The translations under genes were made by a program, and so were the position numbers. A stretch of 64,000 nt of DNA, taken from assembly GCA_008360955.1 (NCBI GenBank), contig LUCM01005840.1, forward strand, positions 108,413 through 172,412, written 5' to 3'. The DNA is from Fasciolopsis buskii. Its lineage: Eukaryota > Platyhelminthes > Trematoda > Plagiorchiida > Fasciolidae. Shown here one piece after another: positions 1-11,780 of the stretch (within the stretch, counting starts at the first letter, position 1; each line of letters begins with the position of its first letter). The notes beneath the pieces were generated by a model that saw nothing but the letters and a program-made list of their open reading frames with translations, was not told where the DNA came from and ran no database searches.

Positions 1-278
1 CATTGTGGTGGGTAAAGAACACGTCGAAGGGTTAGCTTGATCTTTCCACCGTGTCATCGGTCACAAAACCTTTGATTATCACCAAATACTTTTGACCCAA
101 TTTCTTGGTTTGTTAACCGGAAGATTTTAGCTAATACAGTTATATTTGTATCCTGTACACAATTTAACTCCTATGCTCACTCCTTACACCTCCTTGCCAA
201 ATACTGCATAATATAGATCGCAGAATGTTTTGAGTAAGCGGTTGGAAAGTGTAATAAGATATTTTGAGGTCCTTTAAT
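1..278. other. No gene recognised; flank of first palindromic repeat
   Basis: I see no splice-bounded open frame, RNA gene or repeat that I can name here. The short frame on the minus strand that reaches into this stretch is mostly a translation of the neighbouring palindromic repeat and is not evidence of a gene. Confidence 0.4.
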
Positions 279-541
279 ATTAATTGTGAGGGATGTAATG
301 TTAACAACACAGCGTTGCTGGTAGATGTAATGCGCCAACGTTTCGACTACCGTGGGTAGTCTTTCTCTAGGCATTTGATTGTAAAACTTGCCTTAGGAAA
401 AATGCCCACGATAGTCGAAACGTTGGTGCATTACATCTGCCAGCAACGCGTTATTAACGTTATATCATTCATAATTCAAACCAATACATGGCGCATCGAG
501 TTTTCGATACACTCCTTACATTATTTGGTCCTGATATTTAC
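279..541. repeat. Decayed palindromic repeat, copy 1 (hammerhead-like core)
   Basis: This is a diverged copy of the inverted repeat seen in full at 26444-26821. The left arm (about 279-376) carries the minus-strand version of the motif and the right arm (about 377-541) the plus-strand version. The centre is asymmetric: the left half lost the segment that matches the TTGATTGTAAAACTTGCC half of the right arm. In the right arm the stem preceding CGAAAC has mutated (AATGCCCACGATAGTC), so pairing is poor. The left arm read on the minus strand keeps the intact GACTACC-CAC-GGTAGTC stem. The outer right end, up to about GATATTTAC, matches the outer end of the full copy. Confidence 0.85.
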
Positions 542-2146
542 AAACTGGTTATCCTTCAGTGCTAGTCTTCTTACCCCATTGTTCAATTTGATAAAGATAA
601 GTTTGTGTCTCAGACGTTTTCATTGATACAGAATCAGTGTTTCTTACACTAGTGTGGCACAATTTTGCAGTTTCCGGTAATGTTAACAGCCGTTGTTCTT
701 GACATGCTCTTCCTTAGTTGTCGAACCCCTGTTCCTCGACATCTCTTAATGGAGGGTCATCAGTGAAATCAAAATTTACATTGGATATACTTTGCTGTTG
801 CTATCATTTCTTTACCACATTGGGGGTCAGGTCCGTTATTCTGGACGATCATGGAACAGATTTATCTGCATTTCTCTCAATAAACCCCGAACAATTAAGT
901 CATGGAGAATTGCGTTGATCTCTAATGTTGGTTATTCATCGTTCCTGTGTGAATCGTTCCTAACCGTTTTCCTTATATCCATGTTTCTCATCAGTAATAT
1001 AACTTCATCCAGCCACCTTGAAAATGTAACTTCCTTCTCAAGGAACCTACTCCCTTCTTTTGCTTCATCTTTTCGCTGCTGACTCGCTAAAGCCAAACCA
1101 ACCACGGCTCTTCTCCTCATACGACTCAGTTCGGCTTCACAGAACGTCATTGGGAAGGTTCCATCCGCCTTTCTATTATGGTGATTTTATGAGAATAATT
1201 GGTACATGAAAAGGGAACATTATACGATACCCGTAAAGATAGCCGAAGAGCCTATTAGCCAAGCCAGGATAGATAAGGTTAATCTTCTATTGGTTACGCC
1301 TTAATCCTGATTTATTTAGCTCCAGACTAGAGACGCTGTACTAAACCTTCAGAAAGATACGACCACACCAGAAACGGGGACGTTCATTAGGAAGACCTTA
1401 AAAGATTGAAGTTAAATTTGTAAAAGTAATTTAAATTTTGTGCTTTACGTGTGTCTGTACGCAGATTCATCTGCTTGCGACACTGAGAGCTACTAATTCG
1501 GAGCGCACTACACTGTACGACAAGGCTTCATTGAAACATATAAGCAGCAGGATCTACGGAAATTGAAGCACTTGATCGTGCGTTTTTTGTCATATGTCGA
1601 TGTGATACACAACAGTTTCTCTCTTTGTTGTCATCTTAGTGGCGTTTTGTGCATCTCGATAAATTCAGCAGCACTTACTATCCTCTCATAAGTGTCGATG
1701 TTTTCATTCACGAGGTCCGAACAACTTCTTGTGGTTTGGATCTTTCTTTCCGAATTTCTCACAGAGCAAGATGCTTCACCTCATTCCTCATCGTCAAGAA
1801 TCACAGATTAGTGGTTAGCCGAAGGATCATTCATTTTGATAATTTACAGGAATCAGCAAGCAGTTCTTGGTTTTCTAAATCTGAAGTGAGCCTCGCTTCC
1901 AGTGTCCTCGTTGATTGGGGGCTGTGCATATTCCTTTGCATTGCACAGATCTTCGTACAGGTCAGGAGAAAGAGAGTGGGCGAGAAAAAATGAAAGAAGA
2001 ATCATTTTGAAGAGCTAACCACACATTGGCTAGCTCTTTCACTCGCAGACTGGGTGTTATTGGCCTTCCATCAAGATTAATAATTCATTTGTGGCCTGGA
2101 TGACACTCGGTTGATAAGTAGTTGCAGAGGGTTAAACTAGGGAGCC
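542..2146. other. Non-coding or unrecognised
   Basis: No feature is firmly supported. On the minus strand at 932-1150 there is a 72-residue open frame, rich in Arg, Lys and Glu (it contains MRRRAVVGLALASQQRKDE), with no recognisable domain and no clear splice site. On the plus strand at 1649-1993 there is a 114-residue open frame of unremarkable composition. Both could be chance. Confidence 0.3.
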
Positions 2147-2389
2147 CTATTTTAAGATAGTGATCGGACAGTTTGACCTGGAAGGCGGCGGGAAAACCTG
2201 AGAGTTTCGAAGGCTATAGTGGGCCAGTAGCTGATTGTTAAGGTCATGAGCCCCTTGGATAAGGTCAACCATCTTGGTTGTCCAGTTCTAACTTCCATCA
2301 CAGATTCCGGCAAGCTCAGAGTCGTAATTGCCCTGGAATTGGTGTTCGGTAATCTCCTGTAGTAGTACCATCAAAGAACGATCAATCCG
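2147..2389 (-). pseudogene. Coding-like fragment with one in-frame stop, unrecognised
   Basis: On the minus strand, after a plausible acceptor (GATTCTCTTCAG just upstream of 2389), one frame stays open for 81 codons except for a single TAG at 2288-2290. The predicted peptide is helix-prone and protein-like, with pieces such as RSLMVLLQEITEHQFQG and MVDLIQGAHDLNNQLLAHY. The surrounding 2.1-2.5 kb is visibly richer in G and C than its flanks. No donor was found where the stop could be spliced out. It could be a decayed exon, a remnant of a retroelement gag-like protein, or chance. I do not recognise the family. Confidence 0.22.
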
Positions 2390-2502
2390 CTGAAGAGAAT
2401 CGCTGATTTGTCTTTGTTCTCACATCTAGATGAACGAGATCCCGCCAGAGAAGGCCTTTAGGAAGATATTCCTCAGTGGAGGCTGTTTGAGATTCCTGAT
2501 CA

Positions 2503-2871
2503 TTAAAAAAAAACTTGAGCGGAGTTTATGATGAGTAAACTGCTTGGAGCTTGAGATATCCACCTCCCAACCACAATCAGCAACTTGGAGGGTCTTTTGT
2601 CCCGGTACTGTCTCAGTGGCTCTATTTTAACTGGTATGTTCTTCCAGCTGAGCAGTTTGTGTCGGCAACCGTTCAAAATTGCCACCTGCAAATCCCGTTT
2701 ACTAAACAGCCGGTCCTGCTGATCACGATTACTCACATTTTCCGGTAAAACAGTAGTACAGATCAGAAGTACCATTGCTCTGAAACTGATTTTTGTTGTT
2801 TTATGCTTGTGTTTCGCGGAATCATCCCAGTAGGAAAGCCGGAATGAAATGATCTGTTTTCCAGGGGTCAT
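2503..2871 (-). CDS. Unrecognised open frame, possibly an exon
   Basis: This is a 122-residue open frame lying just upstream, on the same strand, of the coding-like fragment at 2147-2389. It is basic and contains LLSWKNIPVKIEPLRQYRDK. No domain, signal peptide or membrane segment is evident. A GGATTTGCAG acceptor-like site lies inside it, so only the later part might be an exon. In an AT-rich 64-kb window a frame of this length can arise by chance, so confidence is low. Confidence 0.18.
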   Translation of the reverse strand: MTPGKQIISFRLSYWDDSAKHKHKTTKISFRAMVLLICTTVLPENVSNRDQQDRLFSKRDLQVAILNGCRHKLLSWKNIPVKIEPLRQYRDKRPSKLLIVVGRWISQAPSSLLIINSAQVFF

Positions 2872-4906
2872 ATGAACTATTTCTCCTAATGAACATCAAT
2901 TGATCAGAAGTTTCACATTCTATGAATTCCATTCATCTGCAAGCTACGGCAGTAGCTAAATCCATGTAGAATAGCAGACATCACATCTCACTAAAGCTTT
3001 AGTGTACAGTCCCCCAATGTTTTGCTTTAGAAACGCAATACTGACCAGGGATACAAAAACCTCACAAAAAACGATATTCATTGAATAATAGAGGCAGTAT
3101 TAAATATACTTTCATCAGGTTGACACTGAAATGGTGATCATCCTGACCGATCATTACGGCTAAGTGGTCCTACTGGCCAGCACCAAGTACAACGCAGGCT
3201 TTCGATGGTTATAAGTCTTACGAATATAGAAACAGAAATTAATCTTCGCAATCGCATACTGTCGGAATAACATAGTTTGGATGCCTGAATTCCAGTATGA
3301 GATGTTCGAATTTAAGGAAATGAGACAACAAGACGGCTTATGAAAAAATATTTCAAGTTTCTTTTGTCGGCAAACACGGCTCAATTTCGGTATGAGGAAG
3401 AATGATACAATTGCTTGTCAGCGAAAGTCGATGTAGTGCATCGTCACTGAAGGTAGACAGTGCGCATAAATATTAGCCGGATATCCAGAATGCATGCACA
3501 CTTATTCATAACTTTTTGACATTGTTTTGGAGTTGTTTAGAACTGCGTCGCAATTATTTAGAACCGCTGTCCAAATGGCCTACGGATATCTCGTTCTCAT
3601 CAGTCTGACACGAGGCTCACGGCATCAGAGTTGCACGTTTGTAACACGAAGGGCTTTGATTTTCTGTGTATTGCACTAAAAATCCATTAAAAATGATACA
3701 GAAGATGGTGTAAATTAATTAATTTTGCAGCTACTGTGTAGGAAAATAAAGCTTTTACCGAATATGATATTGGACATTTTTGACATAAGGTGATACCAAT
3801 CATACTTTAAGAGGTAGAAAAAGTTTTCAGGAAACATTTTTGTGTAGTTGTTTCAGATCACTCCATCATTGTTTGAGCCTGTTCTTGAACGTTTCTCACG
3901 AATTTCCCAAACTGAACCCTCAGTTCTCTGGTAAAAGAGTCATGTATTAACCGCAATTCATTTTTTTGGCGGTCCCAAACTCAAATATGCAGTCTGCTTA
4001 ATTTCGCGCGGAACGACCTCTTCTCTTTGAGCCGCCGATTGGACATATTCCTGAATCCTTCTGACCCATTGTGTCCCTCTGCTGCCCGAAGTGCAAATAT
4101 CGTCTCGTCAGTGGACAGAAAAGTCCATTTGGACTGTGGAATGGTGCCATGGATTCTAATTTCTCTGGCCGGGGTTAAATCTTATGCAGACATATCTCGT
4201 AATTGAGGATTACACTCACTGATTTGGGGATCAAGAACGAAGTTTCGTGAAACCATCCCCATGGTTCAGTCGCAAAAATCTAAACGGAACCGTGAGGATC
4301 AGATGGAAACGCACCTAACAGGAAAAACTTGGTGATAATGAGAAAAATGGCCAAACATCCCATCGCTGTGATGACTACTGGCTAACCATGAATCCGTTTT
4401 CGGAAGAATGTGCATGAAATGAAATAGAAGCTGAAGGGTTAATGAGATCCATGCTGAATCGTACTTATCCCTCAAAAGTTTACTCAGCTGATTGTCATCT
4501 AAAATTAAAACTACTGACTGGTAACCCCACGAAAGTGATGTTATTTTACTTCATAATGCCGCCTAAATGTATCATCCAGAAAATCTAAGAACCAACAAGT
4601 AAGGTGAACTACCGATTTAAAGGTAAATTGGAGCATCAGGAAAAGTCGCTATTTTTAGGTTTGCGAAAGACCATCGTGGTAGACGATTGAAATCAGAACC
4701 TTGGCGATGAGTCGGAATGACGTATCAACCAGAGCAGCAAAAACTGATGCTCTTTGGTCTGTCGACCATCGCAAGTGGCCATCACCCAGAACGTGGTTGA
4801 CTTGAATCACCTATGCCATTAGAGTCTCTGATGGATCACATAAAGTCAAGTCTCGTTGCAAAATTTCTATAACATTTCCTTCAAACTAATCCTAACTTTG
4901 TGACAG
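2872..4906. other. Non-coding or unrecognised
   Basis: No supported gene, RNA or repeat. The longest open frame (74 codons, minus strand, 3160-3384) has no recognisable motif. Confidence 0.4.
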
Positions 4907-5260
4907 GTGCGCAGATATTCCACCTAGCACAGTCGAAAGACAGACGGGGAAGGGCGAACGTGTGAGAATCCTACCTAATCTGATCTTTGAATCTGCTGGC
5001 TCCTCCCACAAAATCCAGACCGGCTGTGCTGATTATTTGTACATAGAAGGGGGATGTTGGAACAGTCCTGGAGCAGGAGGGACCCCTGATTACATACATC
5101 TCGTATTTCTCAATACTGAGGGGTGTTATGGGACAGGGAAGAAGTTTTGGGTGTGTTCTGGGCAGCCCCTTTTTAAATGCCTGCGCAATTCGGACTTCAC
5201 GACTCATACTGATCCCCAGGCACTTCAGTTTCACTTCGTATCAAATAACTCCACATTAGA
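4907..5260 (+). CDS. Possible exon encoding a CUB-like domain
   Basis: The start is set by an acceptor (ACTTTGTGACAG ending at 4906). The first residues are CADIPPSTVE, where CUB domains have their C-x-W-x-I strand. Then follow GKGERVRIL, the CADYLYIEGG segment (like the usual CxYDYLEIRDG), FWVCSGQPL (like the GRFCG strand), and LQFHFVSNNST (like the LxIxFxSDxS strand). CUB domains are extracellular beta-sandwich modules of secreted or membrane proteins. About 20 extra residues sit between the third Cys and FWVC, which is unusual. I found no convincing donor; the frame runs on to 5363, so the end given here is approximate. Resemblance is by eye only. It could be an exon of a large gene, a pseudogene, or coincidence. 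Confidence 0.35.
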
Positions 5261-6974
5261 ATTCATGGTTGTTACCATTCAAAGACCAAAATATAGCGCT
5301 GGCTGCGTGCAGCAATTAGCACGGATCTCGAAAATCAATTACTTAAGCCGTTTCATTGTTTAGATCCTCAAGGTCTTCAGAGAAATTTCATCTTTCTGAC
5401 TACTCGAGTACCGAGGGAGAAGTTGCTAAAATACGCCACTCTTTTCTAACCTGTCATAATTTTGACTGTCAGCATGAAGTCGTAAACTGGGGTAGAGCGG
5501 GAATAATCACGGCTTTTCTCCCCCCAGGAAGAGTTCGGCATAATGACAGATGAGGTATTGTGCAGTGGTTTCTGACTGATTACATCATATTCGCTGTGCA
5601 GGACGGCCATGGATGAGTTATAAAGAGTCATTTGGTTTGGAAAAGATAATTTTTTGCCTTGACAGGTATGTTGGTAGCGTGTGTTGGACGCGAAAATCTG
5701 TACAACATCCAAGTAATGTTGCGCTCGCTTCCACAAATTTCAGTCACGATCAAATTAACAAGACCCACAGCAGGCAAATTACCTTTCTCAGTGGCTTGTG
5801 AATGCGGACTTTTCCGATCCATTTATGAAATGGTGGTGACAGACGCCTAATTTAAGCAGACCGAGATGTTTGGGCCAAGTTTGTTGACTACTAGCAAGGT
5901 GTTTCCGCGCGAAGAAACTTGGAAGGTGCTCGTCCCGAACAAAGGATCAAAGTTTTGAGCAGCTTCACGGGGTACACGCTTGATTTCGTCCTTTGTCGGC
6001 GTGTGCGTACATCACTAGACAGCCTGTATCCGAACCGTGCAGCGGAGACGGCGGGACGATAGGTGAGAAGTGTTTTTGTATAATCTGGTCCGAGAAAGTT
6101 TCAATATTCGAAAGCATTCATAGCCAGTTTACTCCTTCAGTATCACAGCTCGATAGATGTATGTATGTAAGAAAGTCTCGTCTTTATTTAACTCCAGACA
6201 GTTGTAGTACTCATTGATATATCTACTTTCGAGTGAAATCACTTGCTTTCGTCAGCATGAACTACGAATGCCTCGCGGACTTACCACAAGTAAACTGGGT
6301 CCATTTGTTTTCGAGATAACTTATCTGAACGGTACAGTCATGCATCGATGACAAATCAGCCAAATCAGGAGGATCAAACAGATTTAAATGACAGACTTAC
6401 GGAGACCCAAAGCCCAGGTGGTGCGATAGCTAGCATTTCTGTCGGAGAACCTATATGACTGCCTCCAGCATCAATGGACACACGGGGTCCACAGAGTTAT
6501 AGTCGTAGAGGAGTCTTGAAGGGGAAGAATTACAATCAGCCTACCTTCAAATCAAATGACAAAGCACCGCTGCCGCTTGCCATCGTACCAGTGAGAATCT
6601 TGGCATCGGCAGATCAGTGAAGTCGGAGTTCTACGACTGTCATTGATCAGAAAGTATTCCTCCAACAAAATTTTTTGTCCAATTCATAATTTGAGTTGAC
6701 TTGCCAGTAAAACTTACCATGATTCGCGGATTCGAAGGTTTTCTTACCATCTTTGATCGCACATCTCAGTGTTGGGGCGAGTCCAAAGTGCATGTATATT
6801 AGTCTGCAGTGATAGACACCGTACTTTGTTTTGTTCGTTTCTGGAACCACACGACTGTAGTCGACCGGCTGGTACAGCTACAGGCGACCGTGAAGCCTCT
6901 GCGCAATGAAATGCGCTAATTAAAATGAATCACCACTTATATAAACCCCGTAACAAACATGTCTAAATTTTTAA
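5261..6974. other. Non-coding or unrecognised
   Basis: Several short overlapping open frames lie at 5356-5850. One plus-strand frame (5659-5850) follows an acceptor-like TTTTTTGCCTTGACAG ending at 5665 and encodes LTRPTAGKLPFSVACECG before a stop; it could be a terminal exon but has no recognisable domain. Nothing else is supported. Confidence 0.3.
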
Positions 6975-7174
6975 ATATCAGGACTAAATGAATTAAGCAG
7001 TGTACTGAAAAACCGATGCGCCACATACTGGCTTTTATTGTGAATGATATAATGTTAATAACACAATTTGACTATAAAACTTCCCTTGAGAAAGGCTACC
7101 CACGGTAGTCGAAACGTTGGCGCATTCCATCTACCGACAATTCTGTGTTATTAACATTGTGTCATTCACGATGA
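6975..7174. repeat. Decayed palindromic repeat, copy 2 (left arm shortened)
   Basis: This is a second diverged copy of the palindrome at 26444-26821. The left arm keeps the outer part (ATATCAGGACTAAATG, CCGATGCGCC) but loses the inner part, jumping from TAATAACACA straight to the centre. The right arm is complete through the motif: TTGAGAAAGGCTACC, CAC, GGTAGTC, GAAACG. The stem before GAAAC carries GGCTACC instead of GACTACC, which still pairs through a G-U wobble. The right end stops near GTGTCATTCACGATG. Confidence 0.85.
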
Positions 7175-8350
7175 AATATCTAATTTTCCTGTGGTTTTGA
7201 ATTTCAGGTACTTCTACTTGTATTCCGTTTATCAGATTATGTGTAGACTTTATTAGATTAAATTTCATATTGCGTTCAGCTCTTTGTTCTGGAGCCGAAA
7301 TGCTGCCATAAATGCGAAACTTGGTAGAGATGAGCCGAGATGGTTATACCTAAATGTCACTCGTATGATGATTAAAGGATTACTCAGTGACATTGAAGAA
7401 AACGAGAAGACAAGCACGCCTTTTAGCTCAATTTTTCTGGTTACTCGTAATTCTTTCACAACCGGAGCATTTATTCCCAGTCATTTCCCATATTTGGGCA
7501 TCACATAAACTTTTTCCTCTTGAAGTTCTGGCTTAATCCGCTGTTCTTGGAATCACATGCTACAGTCCTTTCACTGTGAAATACTGACGCAGATCTTTGT
7601 CATACCTGCGGAATATAGTCTTACCCCAGCGCATGTTTAATGTGAACGGCAAATTCAAATGGAATTCGCGTTCACGCTGGTTGCAATGGTAAACTACTCA
7701 CAGGTTCCAGACTTGTGTTCCATAAATCAAGCATCAACTCACGAGACCGGGAAAAACAGCATTAGCGATCTAGATAAAATACGGCGTCTCTGTCATTGTG
7801 GTTGCTATATGCGGGTGGAGATCAATGAATGTAAGGTTATGAGTTTTGCATTAGAACTAAAGACTATGCTCGTGATAGCTGGTTCAGTCCTGTACTGTAG
7901 GTTAAAGGAAGCATGAAAATCGACATCTATTAATCATATACACAAAAATCTTTCTTGTTTGGTGAATCCGTCCGAAGTAGACACGTCAAAAAAGTTTTGC
8001 TCGTTTCGATGGTTCAAGTAAAACTGTACTAATATTATGTCAGTGCGGAGGATCATAACTGACATGAAATGAGGAAACATTGTTTAGGTCAAAGAATCGA
8101 TGGCATTTGAAATTCGTTTTCCGCCTATGGACTGTTTAAGGGTAACAGATTTTGATTTGGGATATTCATTATCTTAGTCAAAGCTCATCACGTCTGCGAT
8201 GAAGTTGCACCGGCTACGTCAAATGATAGAACGAATGAAAATGATACGCGAGAAGGTCGATGAATAACGATGGCCCAAATTAACCAGTAGAAGAATCGAT
8301 TACTGAATGCTGACCATAGAAGACCCATGTAAGCGAATGATCTTACCTAA
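7175..8350. other. Non-coding or unrecognised
   Basis: I see only short open frames with no domain and no convincing splice pairs. No repeat that I can match within the window. Confidence 0.4.
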
Positions 8351-8426
8351 TGAACGTTTACATGCAATAATTTACCATGTGATATCATCGCTCAGCCTAC
8401 CATAAATAAACTGTGGAAGCACTGCA
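8351..8426 (-). mobile_element. SINE tail fragment, minus strand
   Basis: Read on the minus strand this matches the 3' body of the tRNA-derived SINE at 8605-8818 (TGCAGTGCTTCCACAG, then GAGCGATGATATCACATGGT). The tRNA-like head is absent. It lies about 180 bp from the fuller copy in inverted orientation. Directly beyond it, on the plus strand, is TTGAATCTCCTACTACTAA, which matches the terminal sequence of other copies, so the locus may be a nested or rearranged insertion. Confidence 0.65.
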
Positions 8427-8604
8427 TTGAATCTCCTACTACTAACATGTACTAAGTATGTCATATCCAAAGCCTTAGTCGTACTTGGGCAGAGAATTCA
8501 TCTATAAGTAGGGATCGATTGCTGTGAGCTGGCGGACAGTAACCCTGCAAATCAGTGACGGATAGGTGCGAAATCATGTGTCGAAATTCAACAGACCGTT
8601 CAGA

Positions 8605-8818
8605 GCCTGCCCGGTAGCGTAATGGCTAATACGTTCGACTGAGAATCGTTCGTCCCGGGTCCGCATCCCAGTTCGGGCGCGGTGGATATGCACTGCTGAT
8701 GATTCCTAACAAGGATGAAACAGCTGTACAGTGAGTGCTTCCATGGTTTCTTTACGGTGAATCGAGTGATGATATCACATGGTGATTTATTTCATGAAAA
8801 CATTCAGTCTCCTACTAC
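8605..8818 (+). mobile_element. tRNA-derived SINE, fullest copy in the window
   Basis: The 5' part is tRNA-like. A box A (TAGCGTAATGG, 8615-8625) and a box B (GGTCCGCATCC, 8658-8668) are spaced 43 bases apart, as in RNA polymerase III internal promoters. The arms fold into an anticodon arm with loop CTGAGAA and a T arm. A tRNA-unrelated body follows (TATGCACTGCTGATGATTCC onward) and the copy ends near CATTCAGTCTCCTACTAC. Four other copies or fragments occur in this window (8351, 19651, 40641, 49331), which makes this an interspersed family and not a tRNA gene. The acceptor stem is poorly paired, so it is not a functional tRNA. No protein is encoded; such elements rely on a LINE for movement. 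Confidence 0.8.
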
Positions 8819-11744
8819 AAACAAATGTTTGCATCTCCACGATTCGGCTGCTCTGTCTGCAGTAAGTTTGAACCCGAGGTAGAATCGTTTTCGACCGACG
8901 AATTGAAACCAGACGGAAGTTTCTATTTCTTTTTGCTTTGTAAAAGAGAGTAGGCAAATTCGCAATGTGAAATGTAGTCCAGAATGCCGGTGAATACGTC
9001 CGAGCACTGAGAGATTATTTCCTTTGGATATCAGTATAGGCTTTCCAACCGGATGCCATGCCAAAGCGAGATAATACACCATTTCACAAATTCTATGTAA
9101 ACAGTTCTCGGTCAATGTATTTGAACCCGTATCATGACTGATAACATTTGGGGAACTGTGGGTGACCAGTTACGACGAACTACATTACACATGGACCAAG
9201 AAATAAATTCCTGGCCCATTGAGTGAGGAAGAGATATCATTGAGTAGATGTGATTCCGACTTCGGTATCCGTTATGCCTATAAGTTTTGTCAAGGTCTTA
9301 CGGTAAAACGACTGCATCAGATGGTTAGGGCAGCAGTTGAGGTTAATTTGATCACGCATTTTTAGTAACAGTTTCGCTTTAAAATAAAATTCAACTTTCT
9401 AACTGTGTACGTGGTTTTTTACTATTCAGTAAAATGAGGTGTTATGAAACAAATTATAGAGCCTGAATTACGTGATCCCCTTGGAGACTAGACATCTTTA
9501 TCGCAGGAGTCTGTTAATTACTTTCGAAACGATGTGGTCAAAATCTGGCTTTATAGTAGGTGCCCACTCATGTGACATCTTCCAAACGTTCAGCTAGGCC
9601 AAAGTAGATTGGTTTATCTGTTAGCGTCAAAATGGTTGTTGGCTGCTGTACCTGTAAAACATTACTTGGCGCCAGTTTGTTTGAATAAAGGTATGTTTTC
9701 ACAAAAAATGCTTCTCCAAGGTCTCATTTACTAAACTTAGGAGACGCAAGTAAACTGGCAATCAGAGTAATAATTCTAATTTCTTCTAGATTGTCACCGT
9801 TAGATAGGCCGGAAACTGAAGCAGATTGTCCAGGCTAATCCTTTTTCTCAAGGTATAATCCTCGCGTGAGATAGCTCCCTTGACTCTTTTAGCAGCATTG
9901 GAAAGAACATGGGTTTTCCTGCTACTCATTAGCACCCAAAGATGTCAGTATTCTTTTCAGTTTCTGCAAAAGACAGCTAGTTCGTCGACAGTCAAAAGAG
10001 AAACACTGCAATCTCTATCATTCACGGTGAATTTCACTCCCAAAATAAAAATGAAATTTGATCAGTCAAACTTGTGACAAGTCTACATGCACATCAATTG
10101 ACAAACTTTTGACAGCCAACTAACGGGAAAGGCGAAAATTCTGTGGTCGTCAATGACCCAAAGGTTTCCGGCAGCGATGTCTCTATCTGGTTTGGGTATG
10201 TATGAACGAGTTGTAAATAAACAGTAGCGTGATTCTCAATGTTTTGGTTTTCGTGTTGCTTTCAGCCTCATGGTCCGGCTTCGTAGTCCGATACTTGTTG
10301 GCAATTTCATTCCGTTTGTTATTACAAACGATCACAGTCTGTGTGGCTAATCCAAGTATCAATAATACTACAACGCACTAGTTTTTAAAGTGGAGATTTT
10401 TGGAAATTTCCTGGTGACGAACGAGAATATAAAAACTAGTATATCTACATACCGATCGGATCAGAAGTAATTAATTCATACTACCGACTCATAGGGATTC
10501 ATGCACCTAGTCTGTTTGCAAGAGATAACAAAACTTCTTGAAGAAAATGGTTTGGAGCACGGGGGCCAAATGCAACTGTGTTCGTCCAAAAGTAAACAAA
10601 CAACAGATGATTGATAACCAGCACTGAGATTTTGCCGCAATTTATTCACCACCTCAAAGTGCTTGCTTCTGGGCATTTGTAGATTCAGAAAAATGATGTT
10701 GCATCTTTTAATTCTTCCGCAAATGGAATTTGCTTGTGACACATTTCACACCCCTAATATTCCTTTTCAGTCTCTTCTGGTTCTTCTCCTGGTTGGCACT
10801 GGCTAAACTATCTATCGTTTGCACAAAAACGGAAAGTCAGGCTGTCTCAAGTTTTCCATCTGAAAGGAGTTGACCGACTGGAAACCGAGTTCACTACATC
10901 CTAGTGCGTACCCAACAGATACCTCGATGCCTAACCTATAGATTCCTACTCAAATGGAATACACAATAAAGGCTTCCAATTAGCCTAGTAGTTTCCTTAT
11001 TTTAACCCCTTCGGTTTGTTTCAGAATCTTGTTTGACTCAATTAGTTTCGCGGTTATTTCAAACTATCCATAATCGATGGTTTCATCCAAAATATTTGTT
11101 TTGCGATAGGATCATCGCCGAATTGTAGAAAACCTAACTACGATAATTGTTTGCAACTATCGATCTAATCGGTAAACCGCTAACTGACCAAAATCACAAA
11201 GTTGTTGCGAAGACGTTCTTTTGATAACAAACATGTGCACTACTGTTTAATCTAGTGGTTGAGACAACCAGTCAGTTTGCAGACGCATTCTGTACGCAGT
11301 TTCCGAGCTGGTGTGCTGACATTTCGACAGTGCAAAGGATTCTGCGTGTGTATCTGTCGAAGGGTGTGCATGCAGCTACTGGTGTGTGATTTAACCAATG
11401 TTTCTGCTTGTATTGTCCTAGGCAACCTAATTCGTTTCGCCGGATGTATAGATAAATGTTTCTTTCTTAAGAGACGGCTTTCTCCTCCATTTGAACCATT
11501 TAATCAATATGGTCCCTCATTTTCAGGTCAGGCATGGATGCGGTCGTAAAAATGGAGACCAGGTTGCTTCGGGTAGCCGGTGTGAGAGAATATGGTGATC
11601 GGCATTTGTTGTCCCGGATTTAGTTGCATATCGACCGCTGCTCGATTTTCGAGACGGATCCAGTGAACTGACGCCAGTGTGCAGTACTGCGGCAGTGGGT
11701 GGGGGTGAAATACAGGAATCCGTAAAGACCACAGCGCGAAAATT

Positions 11745-11748
<4 letters not shown>
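8819..11748. other. Non-coding or unrecognised
   Basis: Open frames here (for example 8804-9115 minus, 103 codons; 11259-11549 plus, 96 codons) show no domain, and I found no convincing paired splice sites. No repeat recognised. Confidence 0.35.

Positions 11749-11778
<30 letters not shown>
11749..11778. repeat. (TA)15 microsatellite
   Basis: A perfect 30-base TA dinucleotide run. The Tyr-Ile repeat in the overlapping open frame is a translation artefact. Confidence 0.97.

Positions 11779-11780
<2 letters not shown>

Noticed and set aside
177..626. Short open frames over the first palindromic repeat with peptides HYIYQQRC and NTWRI
   Set aside because: The same peptides recur at 26.4-27.6 kb on both strands because they are translations of the palindrome arms. 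The repeat explains them, not a gene family.
8605..8680. A functional tRNA gene
   Set aside because: Boxes A and B are present, but the acceptor stem pairs poorly, the sequence continues into a SINE body, and other copies are diverged.
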